Shown here: positions 35,191 through 47,300 of the stretch, piece after piece
How positions within the stretch are numbered: the first letter of the stretch is position 1
How the letters are laid out: every line of letters starts with the position of its first letter
Translations under genes and position numbers: made by a program
The notes under the pieces: model-generated
Databases searched by the model: none
Told to the model about the DNA's origin: nothing
The model's input: only the letters and a program-made list of their open reading frames with translations
Origin: Arbacia lixula
Taxonomy: Eukaryota; Echinodermata; Echinoidea; Arbacioida; Arbaciidae
Length of the DNA: 64,000 bases
Assembly: GCA_963669155.1 (NCBI GenBank)
Contig: OZ022583.1
Span: 15,436,678-15,500,677 of the forward strand
Reading direction: 5' to 3'

Positions 35191-35924
35191 CCAGTGAAAA
35201 CTAGTTAGGTTTTCATTTATTCTACGGGAGTTATAGTACCTCTGACCTTAAAATTTCACAGTTCGTATCCCAAAGATACGTGCTAAATATGTGCAAACTT
35301 TCATGAAGTTTGCGGATGTGTGTAAAAGGAACGGGCCATCTTTAAGCAGATACGACCGAATTTGTTGGGAGTAAAAGCTTTTAAGAAAAGAGCTCCCTGT
35401 ATTTGTTCAATGCCGCCATTTTTACCATGTAACCATCACGCGCATAGCCAAGCGAGTGTGGTGGTTGCCTAGCAACGGGTGTAGCCTGCTGTTATCACTG
35501 ATGTGATCTGATTTCATTGCGTTGGCACAGGATGTAATATTCCGTGCAGCCCATCTGACTCGGCTGAATTTCAGACCCGTGTTGCATGCATAGGTGATTA
35601 AGAGCCACAAAATATTCATGATGCCAACACTCTGACGTAATCAAGGATGGATAGGGAGTAGTAAATGGTGACATTGAGAGCCGTACTGCTCCTACAAAGA
35701 GGGGGTGAGACCAAGTCTACCGCAAACCGCGTTCCATAGGATGCGTGGCATACACGGATAATTACATGATAGGTGTTTGATGAACTGAAGCCAAAATGAG
35801 TGTGTTAAATGGCTTAGTGTTTGGTATGTTCACAAACAAATGACTTTCTTGTGCTGCTTATATCTTTCTCTTAAACTCATATGTGACCAAGTACCATAAA
35901 AAGGTGGTCTGGGAATTTAACTTA
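35191..35924. other. CpG-richer intronic segment
   Basis: About 35330-35760 is richer in CpG than its surroundings and contains the X-box at 35464. It may be an intronic regulatory element or internal promoter. No exon identified. Confidence 0.35.
35464..35476. promoter_or_regulatory. Candidate RFX X-box
   Basis: GTTGCCTAGCAAC is a perfect inverted repeat with a one-base centre. The right half, CCTAGCAAC, matches the X1-box form bound by RFX proteins. It sits in the CpG-richer part of the large intron, about 3.8 kb after the giant exon. Confidence 0.45.
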
Positions 35925-36090
35925 TGATATCAAGGATTATATGGAATACAAGCTGCATTAAATGAAAGAGCATATAATTTTGCACAATGTGAATCCATTT
36001 TTTTGCTTAATGATAACTTTGATCTTTCATAGAAAATAAAGGTTAAAAGATCACTGAATCTTCAAATTGGCAACACCCTCAAGAGGTTTA
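35925..36090 (+). repeat. Dispersed repeat, family C, copy 2
   Basis: Same orientation and same block order as 8618-8794 (ATGAAAGAGCATA, TTTTGCA, AATCCATT, GATCACTGAATCTTC, AATTGGCAAC). The two are clearly related but well diverged. Confidence 0.6.
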
Positions 36091-36660
36091 TCAATATATA
36101 GATATAGAGGCGTGTTCAAATGAGGAGATATTGATTAATTTATGGTACATGATTTATGCCGACTATACCACTGTTACTCTCAGTGGGAACATTGCTTCTG
36201 AAATCTAGCTAAAATTAGAAGCGATAATTTCATAGGTAACTTTTTTTCATTTCATTTATTTATTTAACTATTATAAAAACAAAAACAACAACAATATAAC
36301 ATATTTACAAACATGAAATAATGGTATGGACCCTAAGAAGCAAATCTGCCTATTGGTGGGTCCTTTTACATAACAAAATACATGTATACTGATAAACAAC
36401 AAAAAATTTAAAGCATACTTTGTTGCAGTAGCCTAAATATACATTTTTCGCTTCAAACTAAACAATGATTAATTTGGTGAGATTATGATAGGTGTATCAA
36501 AATATGATATGGTTGTATGTTTGTATGAGAATATGCTGTTCTATAAATTCCTCAAAACAGGGCCCAGTTCGAGGCCACCCGTCTAAATATCAGTAGTAAG
36601 TAGTTAAGATTGAAAGTGACTTTATATCATTTAAATGAAAACAGTTTGGCAAAAAGATAC
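36091..36660. other. Intron with possible retroposon 3' end
   Basis: A TTTCATTTATTTATTTAACT run at about 36247 with adenine-rich DNA and GGACCC..GGTGGGTCC near 36330-36362 resembles the segments at 14390 and 44485. Otherwise unremarkable. Confidence 0.3.
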
Positions 36661-36897
36661 ATACACTCCAGCTCAAAGGAATTGGCACAGGGAAAGGGAA
36701 AGGGAAGAAAGGGAAGGAGCCGCAGTTTTTAACCATGGCATATTCTGTCCAGTTCAGCATGAAACACAATGCTTTAGCCTAAAAAGCATCATGTTTCATG
36801 CTGAACTGGACAAAATATACCACGGTTTAAAGCTGCAGCTCCTTCCCTTTCTTCCCTTTCCCTTTTCCTATGCCAATTCCTTTGAGCTGTAGTGTAA
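36661..36897. mobile_element. Near-perfect hairpin element (foldback MITE)
   Basis: The left arm (CACTCCAGCTCAAAGGAATT, then GGCACAGGGAAAGGG and GTCCAGTTCAGCATGAAACA) is mirrored by the right arm almost base for base (TGTTTCATGCTGAACTGGAC to AATTCCTTTGAGCTGTAGTG). Arms are about 110 bp with a short loop near 36775-36790. It has no coding capacity. The high arm identity implies either youth or arm-to-arm conversion. Confidence 0.9.
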
Positions 36898-37169
36898 TAC
36901 AGTGAAATCTGAACATAAAGACCACTCAGGGGAAACACAAAACGCGGTCTTTACACGCAGGTGTTATTCCTATACTCATGGTCACTAAAGCAGGTTTCAA
37001 CGTATTTCCTCTTTCAACCTAGCTGTGAAAGCAAATCAGACGGAAAGAGTGCTTTCTTGTCATCCAGGGATATAAGCAACTTGTTGATTCCTTGAGGGGA
37101 AGAAACGTCTGCAGTAATGTATGTATGCCTGTTTGCGTCCACGGAGAGGGAAGAAGAAAGAAAAACAAG
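36898..37169. other. Intron, nothing recognised
   Basis: No features beyond short purine runs. Confidence 0.45.
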
Positions 37170-37270
37170 GAATTTATTCAGAGCCTGTAGGCTATTGTCC
37201 GAACAGCAGATTGTACGGGAATCATGCTGCTTTGTATTTAAGCGGAAAAAGGCTAACCTGCGTAAGTGGG
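37170..37270 (+). repeat. Dispersed repeat, family D, copy 1 (partial)
   Basis: CAGATTGTACGGGAATCATG and TAAGCGGAAAAAGGCTAACC match the later half of the repeats at 41488 and 53406 in the same orientation. Confidence 0.6.
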
Positions 37271-39234
37271 CTTAGTATAAAATAGGTTAGAGTTGTTTTT
37301 CACATAGTATGAGGGTTGAAAGTATTCTCCATGTGCCTGCTGGCCTCCATTGCTGATATAATATGGATGATAATGATATTGATAATCATTGCACTACTAG
37401 TAAAAATACATAACACCTCTGCCCTTGTTATTTCAAACAGCATCCAAAGAGTTGATATAATCTAGATGGTACCTCTATTTATACATGAGAGAAGCATTAT
37501 TTTTCAACCTAGCCAGAATGCGGCCAAATCAGCATACATTACTACGATGCGAGTGGATTTTCTGCCTGGTGTTATTTTACATGCAGGACTATTAGAGCAT
37601 ACTTGTTGCTATGGTAACTATTAAACATCCAATATTCTTCCCTTTTGGCCCACGATTAACCAGCATGGCAACTCACATGGAACTACTGATTTAGTGTGAG
37701 GTAGACATAGACTTTGGGTCACAGAATCATTGTAAAGTACCAAAGATAAAGCAGCTTTCAAGCATAAACACTTACAGCTTTTACTATTTCGTTTACTTCA
37801 TTTCAGTGAATAGATATCATCATTTACCTGCTTTGTACAGTATCGTGCTGTTACATGACGCGAACCAATCTTCAATGGTGCACATTCATTCCATGCGGAT
37901 AGAGCATGGAGCCATTTGTAACAAGTTCACATAGGCTTGATTTACTTGCTATTTGTGTATTTTAACGCTTATGCATGAACATGATATGTCCGCCGTCCAT
38001 TAAATCATATTTACTGCATCTTGTACTTTTATTTTGCGGAACAGCTAAACTGTGGTCAATGGGAGTGAGGCTTTTTTTTTTAACCAGTCCACAAAGGTTG
38101 CCTGATAAAACACTGATAATGTAGGCCTATACATCCTATGCATGCATGATATGGTATATTCGGGTCTGCCTAGAAATAATATTTAGCGCAAACAGGTCTG
38201 TGCAGTACACTCAGGTGAACAGTACAAAACAAATGGAGAATGACATTCTTCATGCTCACATTCATATTCCATTTCCACATTGAATGTCGCAACTGAACTA
38301 CAGCAACGGGGGAAACATGCTCGACTGTGCTGTAATGCAAGTTCAAATTCTGAGCACGGCTCTGTCAACATGACTTATGAGCCACGCCTTCTCTGTAAGC
38401 GATTGCTCTCGACGTGTTGTCAAGGTGGCGTGCCGCTCAATCATTTGAATAATGACGATGCCTATAGCTGCCAGCTCCGTTTCTCTCCCTCCTCATAGGA
38501 GAGCGTGGTTGTTCTGCTTGATTCTATGTGTCGTTCTTTGTGCTTGGCACGGCCATCTCGTGAATAAAACACGAGAGAGGTCTCTCATAGGAGTAGCTTT
38601 TGTTGATGACATTTCATCTGTGTCAACATATCAACCTGGGGATGATTTGTTACGCTGTCACTGTCATGTCTGCTTGTTTTGGAGAACTGAGCTCAAACGA
38701 TGAAAAGGGGGGGGGGGGGGTGGAAGTAACCGCCCCTCATTTTCATCAAGCTCTGACACTAAAAATTTACAAGGAACCCTTTGAAATTTTGAACACATAA
38801 CAAGAGACCATGTTAGTAGTGTGATGATGATAATGACATTTTGAACTGTATGTTCCTCTGTGTCAACAACATATCAACTTCCAAATGATTTTTACACCTG
38901 CAACGTGCAACATGTTGGTGTGTGTTCTTCAATATGTTCCTTTATATTAACATATATTGGTACTCTCTTGAATTGTAGACTGATTGTTCATTTATTTTGT
39001 TATGACATTTAACAATGAGTTACAATTCTAGCGTGGATTGTGGAATTCATATACATGTATCTTGGTGACGTACAGACAATGTTCAAGTGTTAGATCGACC
39101 ACATTGTAATCTCGAGCTCCAATAAACTACCAATTGTCCACACTGCATATGAGGAAAAATCTTCCCATGATGCACCACACTGACTGTTTGCAGTCATGTC
39201 TGCTTTTGGTCTAACGAACTTGTGTATGAAACCT
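37271..39234. other. Intron, no exon recognised
   Basis: A CpG-containing stretch at 38280-38600 has open frames but no convincing exon boundaries. A G13 run is at about 38706-38719. A GTTGCTATGGTAAC X-box-like sequence lies at about 37607. Confidence 0.4.
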
Positions 39235-39358
39235 GGGCCCCATTGCATAAAACTTACCATAAATGGTAACTTCTGTGGAAACTTTGAATTTGATTGGCTG
39301 TAGAGCGGTATTACCATGGTGGTTACCATTGATGGCAGAGTTTTATGCAACAGGGCCC
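39235..39358. repeat. Palindromic MITE-like repeat, family A, copy 3
   Basis: GGGCCCCATTGCATAAAACTT at the left and GTTTTATGCAACAGGGCCC at the right, with TTACCATGGTGGTTACC inside. At 124 bp it is the shortest full copy. Confidence 0.85.
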
Positions 39359-39633
39359 AGAAGTGGACACTTCTCCAAAAAGAATCTGGATGTCATTGCA
39401 TAGTTTATTATGAGACAAATTTCCTCCATTTTAAGTATATAGAATTAAAAGTAACAATCTACAAGGCAAACATTCAGATGGAGACAAAATCATAACATTA
39501 TGAATTCAACTATTTTAAGATGGCAATGGAACTGTTAGAGCCCTAATATTCCATAAAGATATATGGGAAAGTTGTCCAAAAATGTACCTTGCAGCGACAT
39601 CTAGGAATTTTTTTTGCAATCATGTCCGCTTCT
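39359..39633. other. Spacer between two family A copies
   Basis: Intronic DNA. Nothing coding recognised. Confidence 0.5.
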
Positions 39634-39780
39634 GGGCCCCGTTGCGTGAAACTTACCATTGATGGCAGAGTTACCATCAATGGCAACAATGCTTGACAGC
39701 CAATCAAATTCAAGGCTTCCATAGAAGTTGCCATTGGAAGAAAAGTTACCAACAATGGTAAGTTTTATGCTACAGGGCCC
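39634..39780. repeat. Palindromic MITE-like repeat, family A, copy 4
   Basis: GGGCCCCGTTGCGTGAAACTT at the left and AAGTTTTATGCTACAGGGCCC at the right. It lies only 275 bp from copy 3. The interior CAGCCAATCAAATTCAAGG is in the opposite orientation to the matching interior of copy 3. Confidence 0.85.
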
Positions 39781-40423
39781 AGATCTCATTCACCAATATA
39801 CTAGACTGGAAACAGACATGACTGTAAATAAAATCTCAATGTGGCCACGCACTGCATCATGGGATGACTTTTCCGTATATGCAGTGTTGAGAATTGGACT
39901 TAGGTAATCCACTGCCATAAAGCGGATACTATTTTTTTCTGTGTCTTTTTTATTTCCAGTTGTGCTGTGTACAGTATAGTATACTGTTGGATTTATAATC
40001 AAACTTTAAATAAATCAAGTGTATTGAAATATGCATGTGGTTCAGTAGAAAGTGCAAGGTTGCGCATGAATGTTGGCGTGACTACTGATAATTCACTTCA
40101 GAATTTGTACAGTGATACCGCCAGTCATTGTTAATGTGTTTTCTTGTAAATGGGTATGGTACAATCTAATTGCAGTGCAGTCACCAGATGTTACATCGGT
40201 AGCAGATGACATAATTACCATGGTAACTCATTAACAATTGGTTCCACGTCTTCAGATATTCCCTCTCTCCTGTCTAAACCTAATTTTCTCTGTCTAGCTC
40301 CCATTCTCTTTTTCTCTCTATTTCTGTGTATTTCTCAATCTCTTAACATAATTGCCATGCTAACTCAATGACAATTGGTCCCTCTACTTCAGATATTCCC
40401 CTTCTTTCTTTCTCTATAACATA

Positions 40424-40457
<34 letters not shown>

Positions 40458-40566
40458 CTCTCCCTTTCTCTCTCTTGTCCCTCTTGTCCCTATACTTCAG
40501 ATATTTCCCACTCTCTCTCGAAACCTTATGTTCTGTCTGGTTCTCATTCGCTCCCCCCCCCCTCTC

Positions 40567-40600
<34 letters not shown>

Positions 40601-41487
40601 CCTCTCCCTCCTTCTCTCTCTCTCTCACTCTTCCCCCTGAGACTATGACTAATTACTCTTAAGTAAAGAAAATATGTGTCTAATATTTGTGGAGTTTTGC
40701 CTCTATTGTGCTATGTATTTGAAACTGTTTCAGACAAATAAAAACCCTTAGTAATGTTCAAAAACAGCATATTAGTGGTCAGCGTATTTACGAATCATTG
40801 AATTCGTGCACTGTGCGCTGTACAGACTTGATGGCTCGTAAAAACGCTGATGAAAGCATATATATATATATATAGTAGAGATCTACTGTTGCTATCGTGT
40901 GAACAAAAAATACAGTCCCTTACTTAATCAACTGTTTATAAAAGTATGTCCAAGGACTCCTGGAAAATGGAAACACAGTTTCAACATATTGAAAAAGAGA
41001 TGATACAATTGTATTTTAGCTTGTGACCTTTGTTTCATTAAAATGAAGGTACCCACACTATTGATTAGGTTACAATGAAGGTAGAGAATAGGGTTGGGAA
41101 AAGAAAGAGCAGACCCATTTTTAAGCTGAGATGTTGCAATTGCATGTGAAATTGTAACATAAGTAGGGTTTGTAAAGTTAGTTTTATCATGGCAAGTGAA
41201 GGATTATTTCTCATGACATCAACTGACTATGACGCCGTGTGTAACGATCCATGCTTTTCACTATATATGTACACTGTTTCTCCCAATCGTTTAATTGAGA
41301 TGACAGCATATTGTTTAAATATCAATGTAGAGTTGTAATGTTGCCCTTTAATGATTCACAGTACAGGTAAGACTATATATGCTTTTAATAATTGAAGAAA
41401 AAAAAATTCCACCCTTTTTGTCATTTCACTAAGAAAATCTTTTCTGGCATGGTAGCCCTTGAACACAAGTACAACATTTAATTGGCG
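39781..41487. other. Intron with CT-rich repeats
   Basis: Interrupted (CT)n and (CTAT)n from about 40417 to 40625 with a C9 run near 40553. A phrase of the type ACAATTGGT.CC...CTTCAGATATTCC recurs near 40235, 40373 and 40484, suggesting an old local tandem repeat. ATTACCATGGTAAC (X-box-like) lies at about 40216. No exon recognised. Confidence 0.5.
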
Positions 41488-41700
41488 TTTAACCCGTTGC
41501 TAAGTGGTAGAAATTCTGGCTTTGTGAACCCTGGTCCAGTTAGGATGTCAAACTTTGCCATGGAACTGGAGAAACCAAAGGGTTGAGGCTTAATTGTGTC
41601 CTATCAGGTATTTGAAGTTTATTCCTTGCCTGTTGTCCAAAAAGCAGATTGTATGGGAGTCATGCTGGTTACTCTCTGAGCAGAGAGCAGATAAAAGCCA
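41488..41700 (+). repeat. Dispersed repeat, family D, copy 2
   Basis: Begins AACCCGTTGCTAAGTGGTAG and continues GGCTTTGTGAACCCTGGTCC and GTTAGGATGTCAAACTTTG; ends GAGCAGATAAAAGCCA. Colinear with 53406-53620. Confidence 0.75.
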
Positions 41701-41873
41701 ACATATGTTTAGTGAAAGGTGAAAATGCTGATATTTTTGTCAAAATAAAATGTAAGACTGAATTGTTTTAAGTTTGAATTGATACCTCTTTCAGGTTAAA
41801 GATTTTTTTTTTGGTGGAATAGATCCCAATTCACTTACCTTTGATTAATCTTGTTGAGTATCCTTTCTCACAG

Positions 41874-42093
41874 TGCCAAATCATCATCTACCCACAACCT
41901 GGACCACAGAGAAGGGAACATGCCTCAGTCTGAGGGCCCTTACAGAGGGGCGGAGCCTGTTGCTAACGAGCACTCTCGTCTTCGAGCAGTTGGCCAACCG
42001 CAGCTCACTTCCACGCCCCACCCCGGTCACGCTGGGGCGGGGTTTACAGACCTCAGGACCAGGGCTGAGCAACAGGCCATGCTCCAACACATG
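41874..42093 (+). CDS. ITPRID-like gene, coding exon 2
   Basis: The acceptor CTTTCTCACAG is at 41863-41873. The first base completes the split codon from 31660 (AG|T, Ser), and the remaining 73 codons stay open and end exactly in frame before GTGGGT. The peptide is basic and polar, with Pro/Gly/His-rich DNA-like composition in the middle, ending in a Gln-rich helix start (LRTRAEQQAMLQHM). Being one of the few non-coiled-coil parts downstream of the giant exon, it probably links the disordered region to the coiled coil. It is GC-rich (about 59% by eye) relative to its intron. Confidence 0.75.
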
Positions 42094-42771
42094 GTGGGTT
42101 GTTTGGAGTGGTCTCAATGCACTTTCATTTAGTTTTCACTTAAAGGGTTACTAAATTAGAAAAATAAGTTCCCACTAATCTATGAAAAATTATCCACTAA
42201 AAACGAATTTCACATACGTTTGCTGCAATAAAGTCTCATTTTGATGAAAATTTCAAAAAACGAATGCCTCCAGTGATGTATGAGAAGTCAAAATTCCATA
42301 AATGCCAACGGTGTAAATAAAATATTTTATTCACGCCATTCAAACAAAACATTACTAATGGGAACCCCAACGCTTGTCCGAGGTTTGTCTGAGTAGCAAC
42401 AACTAATAGATTCAAAGTGCATTCCATCCATTGAATCTGAATGAAAAGATACAGGTGAATGCAATAACGCGTTACTACGCAGTCAGTCTGCGTTGATGAT
42501 TCAGTTATTGCTCCCATTGAATGCATGCACTGTGGAGTGGACCACGCGCGAACCAAAGTGCACAGCGATACACCACTACATACACCCTTGGACAAGATGT
42601 TTTGCTCATGTTTGTTGCTTTCAAATGGCTACCTAGCAGGCATATAGTGTTCCTAATTCCTAATTAGGATAACTAGCTTCTAGCACTATAAGCCTGGCTG
42701 CTTGGCTAAAGCCAGGGTTGAGCAAAAGTTGAGTATCATTTTCATTATCATTATTATTATTATACATTATA
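42094..42771. other. Intron, nothing recognised
   Basis: No exon or repeat ends found. Confidence 0.5.
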
Positions 42772-42931
42772 GCAGGGAAAAAAGTATGCAGGGTGATTTT
42801 GCCCCCGAAATGCTTAAAAGAGCCCTGGAAAATGTTGATAAAGCCCCCAAGACACAATGTAAAATTGTAGCCAAACGGCTAATGTGCTCAAAAAGTAGCC
42901 CCACAAAATTTTGAATTAATTTTTTCCCTGC
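42772..42931. repeat. Small MITE-like element with GCAGGGAAAAAA ends
   Basis: Starts GCAGGGAAAAAAGTATGCAG and ends with the inverse AATTTTTTCCCTGC. The 160-bp interior is not palindromic. It has short terminal inverted repeats only. Confidence 0.6.
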
Positions 42932-43105
42932 ATGATAGCCTTGTATTTCAGACCCATTCACTCCCTCGCTGACAAGTGTTTGTTCCCATACAAACTAGAT
43001 TAATCACATGTTGTCATGGGGATAAATTGTCCCCACTGTTTACATCAAGTTTTGATGTCTAGTGTCATCACTTGTTCTTCAAGATCTACTTCTTTCTGTC
43101 CACAG

Positions 43106-43183
43106 TTGCAGTCAGAGACTAGTCTTCACTCAAGTCTAGAAGCAATGGAAAGCAGCTTAAAGGAGCTCAAGAAGAGAAAACAG
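43106..43183 (+). CDS. ITPRID-like gene, coding exon 3
   Basis: Acceptor CTTTCTGTCCACAG is at 43092-43105 and donor GTGCGC follows. Twenty-six whole codons (phase 0 at both ends) encode LQSETSLHSSLEAMESSLKE plus LKKRKQ, an amphipathic helix with hydrophobics at heptad spacing. Together with the end of exon 2 it starts the coiled-coil tail. Confidence 0.75.
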
Positions 43184-43261
43184 GTGCGCGCTTTCTTCAT
43201 ATTTTCCCAAAATTGAATAAAGTGTTGTTTTTTTTGTTCCTGTGAACACTAACTTCATGTT

Positions 43262-43380
43262 TTTGATCTTTCTCTCTCTATCTCTCTCTCTCTCTCTTTT
43301 CCTCTCTCTCTCTCGCTCTCTCTCTCTCTATCTCTCTCTCTCTCTCTCTCGCTCTATCTCTCTCTCTATCTCTCTCTCAC

Positions 43381-43427
<47 letters not shown>

Positions 43428-43440
43428 TTCTCTCTCTTTG
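43262..43440. repeat. (CT)n microsatellite
   Basis: About 180 bp of CTCTCT with CTAT and CTCG interruptions, just after exon 3. Confidence 0.95.
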
Positions 43441-44042
43441 TTCACCTCTTATTTCCTCTTTTAATATACCTCAAAGTTTTTCTTTTACTAAAAATTGTTA
43501 AAGGTTGTAATAAATCCTCTCATTACCTTTTCATCTTATATAAAATTGTTTGATGTCTTTGTAATCAGAGGATGAGTGATTACATGGAGGTATTAAAAAA
43601 ACGTTGGATGTATTGTTATATAAAGCATCATTTATGAGAGTTTGTTTACAGAAAATCAATGTCTTATGAAGAGCGTTCATCATTTCTTTGCTCAGAGTAT
43701 TTATTTAGTTTTCTGGGGTTCTCTATGTTATTACACAGCTCATTCTGCAAAATCTGTCCTTTGGCCAAAGGTCAAACAAGGCACACACTTACTGTGCAAT
43801 GCGTTGTGACATCATTCAACCTATGTTTGAGATTGCTTTTGCATGTATTAGATATTAGAGACAGTGTTTCATAACTGTGTTAAAATTGACAACTAGTGTT
43901 TATAAGAATTTTTTGCTGGCTAGTGTTTTGGAAGTTGCACTTTTTGAGACACTTTTTCTAACCAGAAACAAAAGTCTTATAAACACACCCCCTAGGAATG
44001 CAGGAACCCAAATCAAGTCTCTGTTTTGTATTGTGCTTGAAG
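43441..44042. other. Intron, nothing recognised apart from the exon 4 ghost
   Basis: AT-rich. The last 50 bp resembles the sequence just upstream of exon 4 (see the ghost at 44043). Confidence 0.5.
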
Positions 44043-44075
44043 AAGGCTGTTGAGGAACTAAGCACCCTCCAAGGG
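44043..44075 (+). pseudogene. Ghost copy of exon 4 start
   Basis: TTGTGCTTGAAG followed by AAGGCTGTTGAGGAACTAAG and CACCCTCCAAGG aligns with TTGTCTTTGAAG followed by GAGTCTGTTGAAGAACTGAA and GGCTCTCCAAGA at 44251. Upstream intron phrases (GAATGCAGGAACCC.AATC near 43996 and GAATGCCTGAACC.AATC near 44200) keep the same offset of about 205-208 bp. Matching fades after about 35 bases, and the rest of the exon and its donor are not present. Confidence 0.65.
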
Positions 44076-44250
44076 TGTAATTAACACTCCCATCACCATG
44101 GAAACAGAAGTTTATAGTCCCAAATAGTCTGCTTATCTGGTAATGAGAGGAGGAATGATTATATTAAGGTCTAACAATGAATTTGAAGTATTGTTTTTGA
44201 GGAATGCCTGAACCAATCCGAATCTTTGGGGGGTTTTATTGTCTTTGAAG

Positions 44251-44363
44251 GAGTCTGTTGAAGAACTGAAGGCTCTCCAAGAAGCGGTGAAGAGAAACAA
44301 GAGTGATATTCAGCAGGCTGAGGAGATGGCAAGGCTCAGCGTGGAGAAAGGGGATGGCTTAAG
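44251..44363 (+). CDS. ITPRID-like gene, coding exon 4
   Basis: Acceptor TTATTGTCTTTGAAG ends at 44250. It encodes ESVEELKALQEAVKRNKSDI, then QQAEEMARLSVEKGDGL plus two bases of an Arg codon. It ends AG|GTAAGG, an excellent donor. The phase (two bases over) is matched by exon 5, which supplies the third base. Coiled-coil composition (Glu, Lys, Gln, Leu). A decayed copy of its first part lies about 208 bp upstream. The intron just after it (44375-44400) repeats AATGGCAAGGCTCA from the exon interior. Confidence 0.75.
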
Positions 44364-47300
44364 GTAAGGGCAATGGCAAGGCTCAAACTCCGAGGAGAGG
44401 CCTCCTAGCTCATTATTAGTTAGTTTGCACTGAGTAGTTAGCCAGTCAGTCTGTGACGTGTAAACATGCATAACAACAATTAATTTTTATTAATGTATTT
44501 ATTTTTTATTCTTTAACTAGGTGAGCCCCATCAGTGAGCTAGAAAGCAAACATTACATAACACATAAACATTTACATAAATATAAACATACAAAAAAAAC
44601 ATCAACATAAGCATAAAAAAGACAATCAAATTAGATATAATATTTTACATAGTATAAGGTGCACACTGTCATTCAAGTAAACAAAAAAATGCATACACAA
44701 TTACTAATCATTTTAATATTGTACACTCCTACAAGGGTTCGCTTGAACTCTCTAGCAATCATTCCTTCTTGATTTACATGTCCATGCAAGCTGAGATGTG
44801 CAATACTGCCCTACTGTGACAAAAGGAAGCAAATGACAAATCACTCAAATTTGAGTTATTAGTACTCTCAGATTGTAACCAGCACTCCTTATATGCAGGC
44901 AACATCTGGAGAAGAAATTTTCATCGTGCTGCAAGATATTCAATCTAACTTGATGTGTTGTTGCATTGATGCCAATGCAAGTGGCAGACACATTATGATC
45001 ATTTACAAGAAAAGTTTCTCATGATAGTTGCTTCCTTTGGTCAAAATAGGACAGAATATATGAGTGAGTTCCTGTTGTTGTTTTATTTTTATGACAAATG
45101 CTGCATGGGTTCCCAACTAATATGGCAGTCTCTTTCAAGAAACAGCTGTGATCTCTCACATTGTCAAACGGTAACATGTCCATGTTCATTACAACACAGT
45201 TGTTCCCCTTTAGGACTGAAAGGGTTACAACATGCTGGCAAATGAGGCAAAGCATCCAGCCCCTTCCTGCTGTGTTTGGCCCCAATGATGGCTGCCTGAT
45301 ATTGCACCAGTCCACGCTGCAATTGTGTGCGATGCTTGCATAGATGATGCAGCCACACATAAATATAGGATTAATGTAGTGAATCATGATTCTTTTCTCA
45401 CTTCGTAGGTAATACAATAAAAAAATTAAGTGAAACTAACATCAGAACTCAGACAGCCACAAACACACCCACGCACAAGTTAAGAATATAACCAAACCAT
45501 ACTTGTTAGACTTTGCAAGCCATTAATCAAGACATAGAGTTTATCGCCAGCTAAGATGACGACCCATTTAGAACCAGCTGAGCGCTAACGCAGTACACTT
45601 AGTACATCATTAGCTGGCTCTCGGCAGACGAGATAGGCATTTATTTATATGTTTGCCATACCTAAATCTGATGAGATCTGTACCATAGATTATGAATACC
45701 ATCAAGAGTGAAATTAATGTCATGTCATAATGTCATGGAATGGATGCCCTTCCAGACTTTATGGGCAATCTAGAATAAGGGCTTTAGGGAAACTGGCATC
45801 AGGTCTCAAATGGCGATAGACACACCCACACAAGAGACTACAGATAAAACAACAAGCCTTTGTTTTGTAAGGTGCAAACAGTGTACGTGTACATGTGTGA
45901 TCATTCATTTATTCCCTTGTAACATCTCAGCCAGGAATGCAAATGCGATACCTGCTTGGGTGTGGCTCTTAAACTTATAGTAGGTCAAGTTATTATACAG
46001 TTATGGATAGCCTCCATCACAATGCAATCCAAAGATCTTGTTATGCTCCTCAAAATATACTTCATTTCCTCTTGAATTATCTAGGGATAATATTTCTTCA
46101 GAAATATCCATGTTTCCCAGGATTCACTTGAGGTCGGTGCATTTTGTTGTGCATTGGAGATTATCAAGTATTATTTTTAGAAGGATGGCGTGGGATTCAG
46201 AGACTTGCCATGTATTATCCCGCTTGGTGATATATGTTGCAGATTTTGTGTCATTGAAGTTTAAAACGTCTAAATCTTTGTCACATGCTGCATTATCCAG
46301 TTGCTATGGAAAAAAGGTGTGGTCAATTCCTCTGATATCTCTCCTCAGAAATGTGAACTAAAAATACACAGTTCCCAGAAGAGCAGTTTTGCTCATATTA
46401 TGTGCCTCTAGCAATGTGTAAATATCGTTTCCATGGATATCATAGTTTGTCAGGCATAAACATGGTTCATTAACTTTATCTTTCATTCAAGGTGTTGCAA
46501 AAAGGAAAACTGGCAAAATGCATTCCTTACATTAGGGTAAAGCACTCAGTGAGGTAGCATGACTACTAAACCCAGGATATAAATCTAGTAGTAGTATTTG
46601 GGGGGTTTTTTTACTGATAAAGCTCTCTGAAAAATAAGAAGTACGCCTATGACTGTTGTAATTTCTTATCATTATTACATGTAGAATTCTCATTCTTGCC
46701 TTTATTATTATCATCATCCATAATTATATTGTCATTATGAAGATGATGCTGGAAACATTCTGCTATAGTAAGCACTGAGAGAGAAACCAGCAGTGCAAAT
46801 GAGCACATGCTGCAGTAAAAGTCACATAGGTCAATATGGACAACATACTATCCTTCCTTTCAGTTCCAGAGGAAAGAAGTGGTCACCAAACCTGATTTGA
46901 AGTAGGTTTCCAATTTTCATTAACCTACATTAGTCCTCTCTCAATCTCTGTACCAAATCCATGTTTGTTATATCCATGTTTGTTATATCAAATTTGTTAT
47001 ATCAAATTTGCAATTTGTGAAATTTATGAAATCCATGGTTTTCACCCTCAGAATGGAGGTTGATGTTTATGCCTGCTCATTTCTCACAGGAGACTGTGTG
47101 AAAGGTTCTACTTTTTGCAAAACCTGGATTTCAATTCCAACCAAGGAATAATGGGTTTTAGGATGCAGTCCAACCCTTAATGTGCCACATACACTCTCTC
47201 TCTCTCCAGTTTCAAGTTATTTGTGGTTGAAAGATATGCAGTGGATTATTTTATCATTAACCCTTATATTACCAGGCCTTGAAAATCCTGTTGGCTTACA

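Noticed and set aside
38183-38703. Cys-containing open frames in a CpG-richer part of the large intron
   Set aside because: Exon boundaries in a compatible phase (two bases over) were not found, and the exon at 41874 already completes the split codon from 31660.
45019-45417. 132-codon - strand frame with many Cys residues
   Set aside because: No recognisable domain, no splice support, AT-rich intron context.
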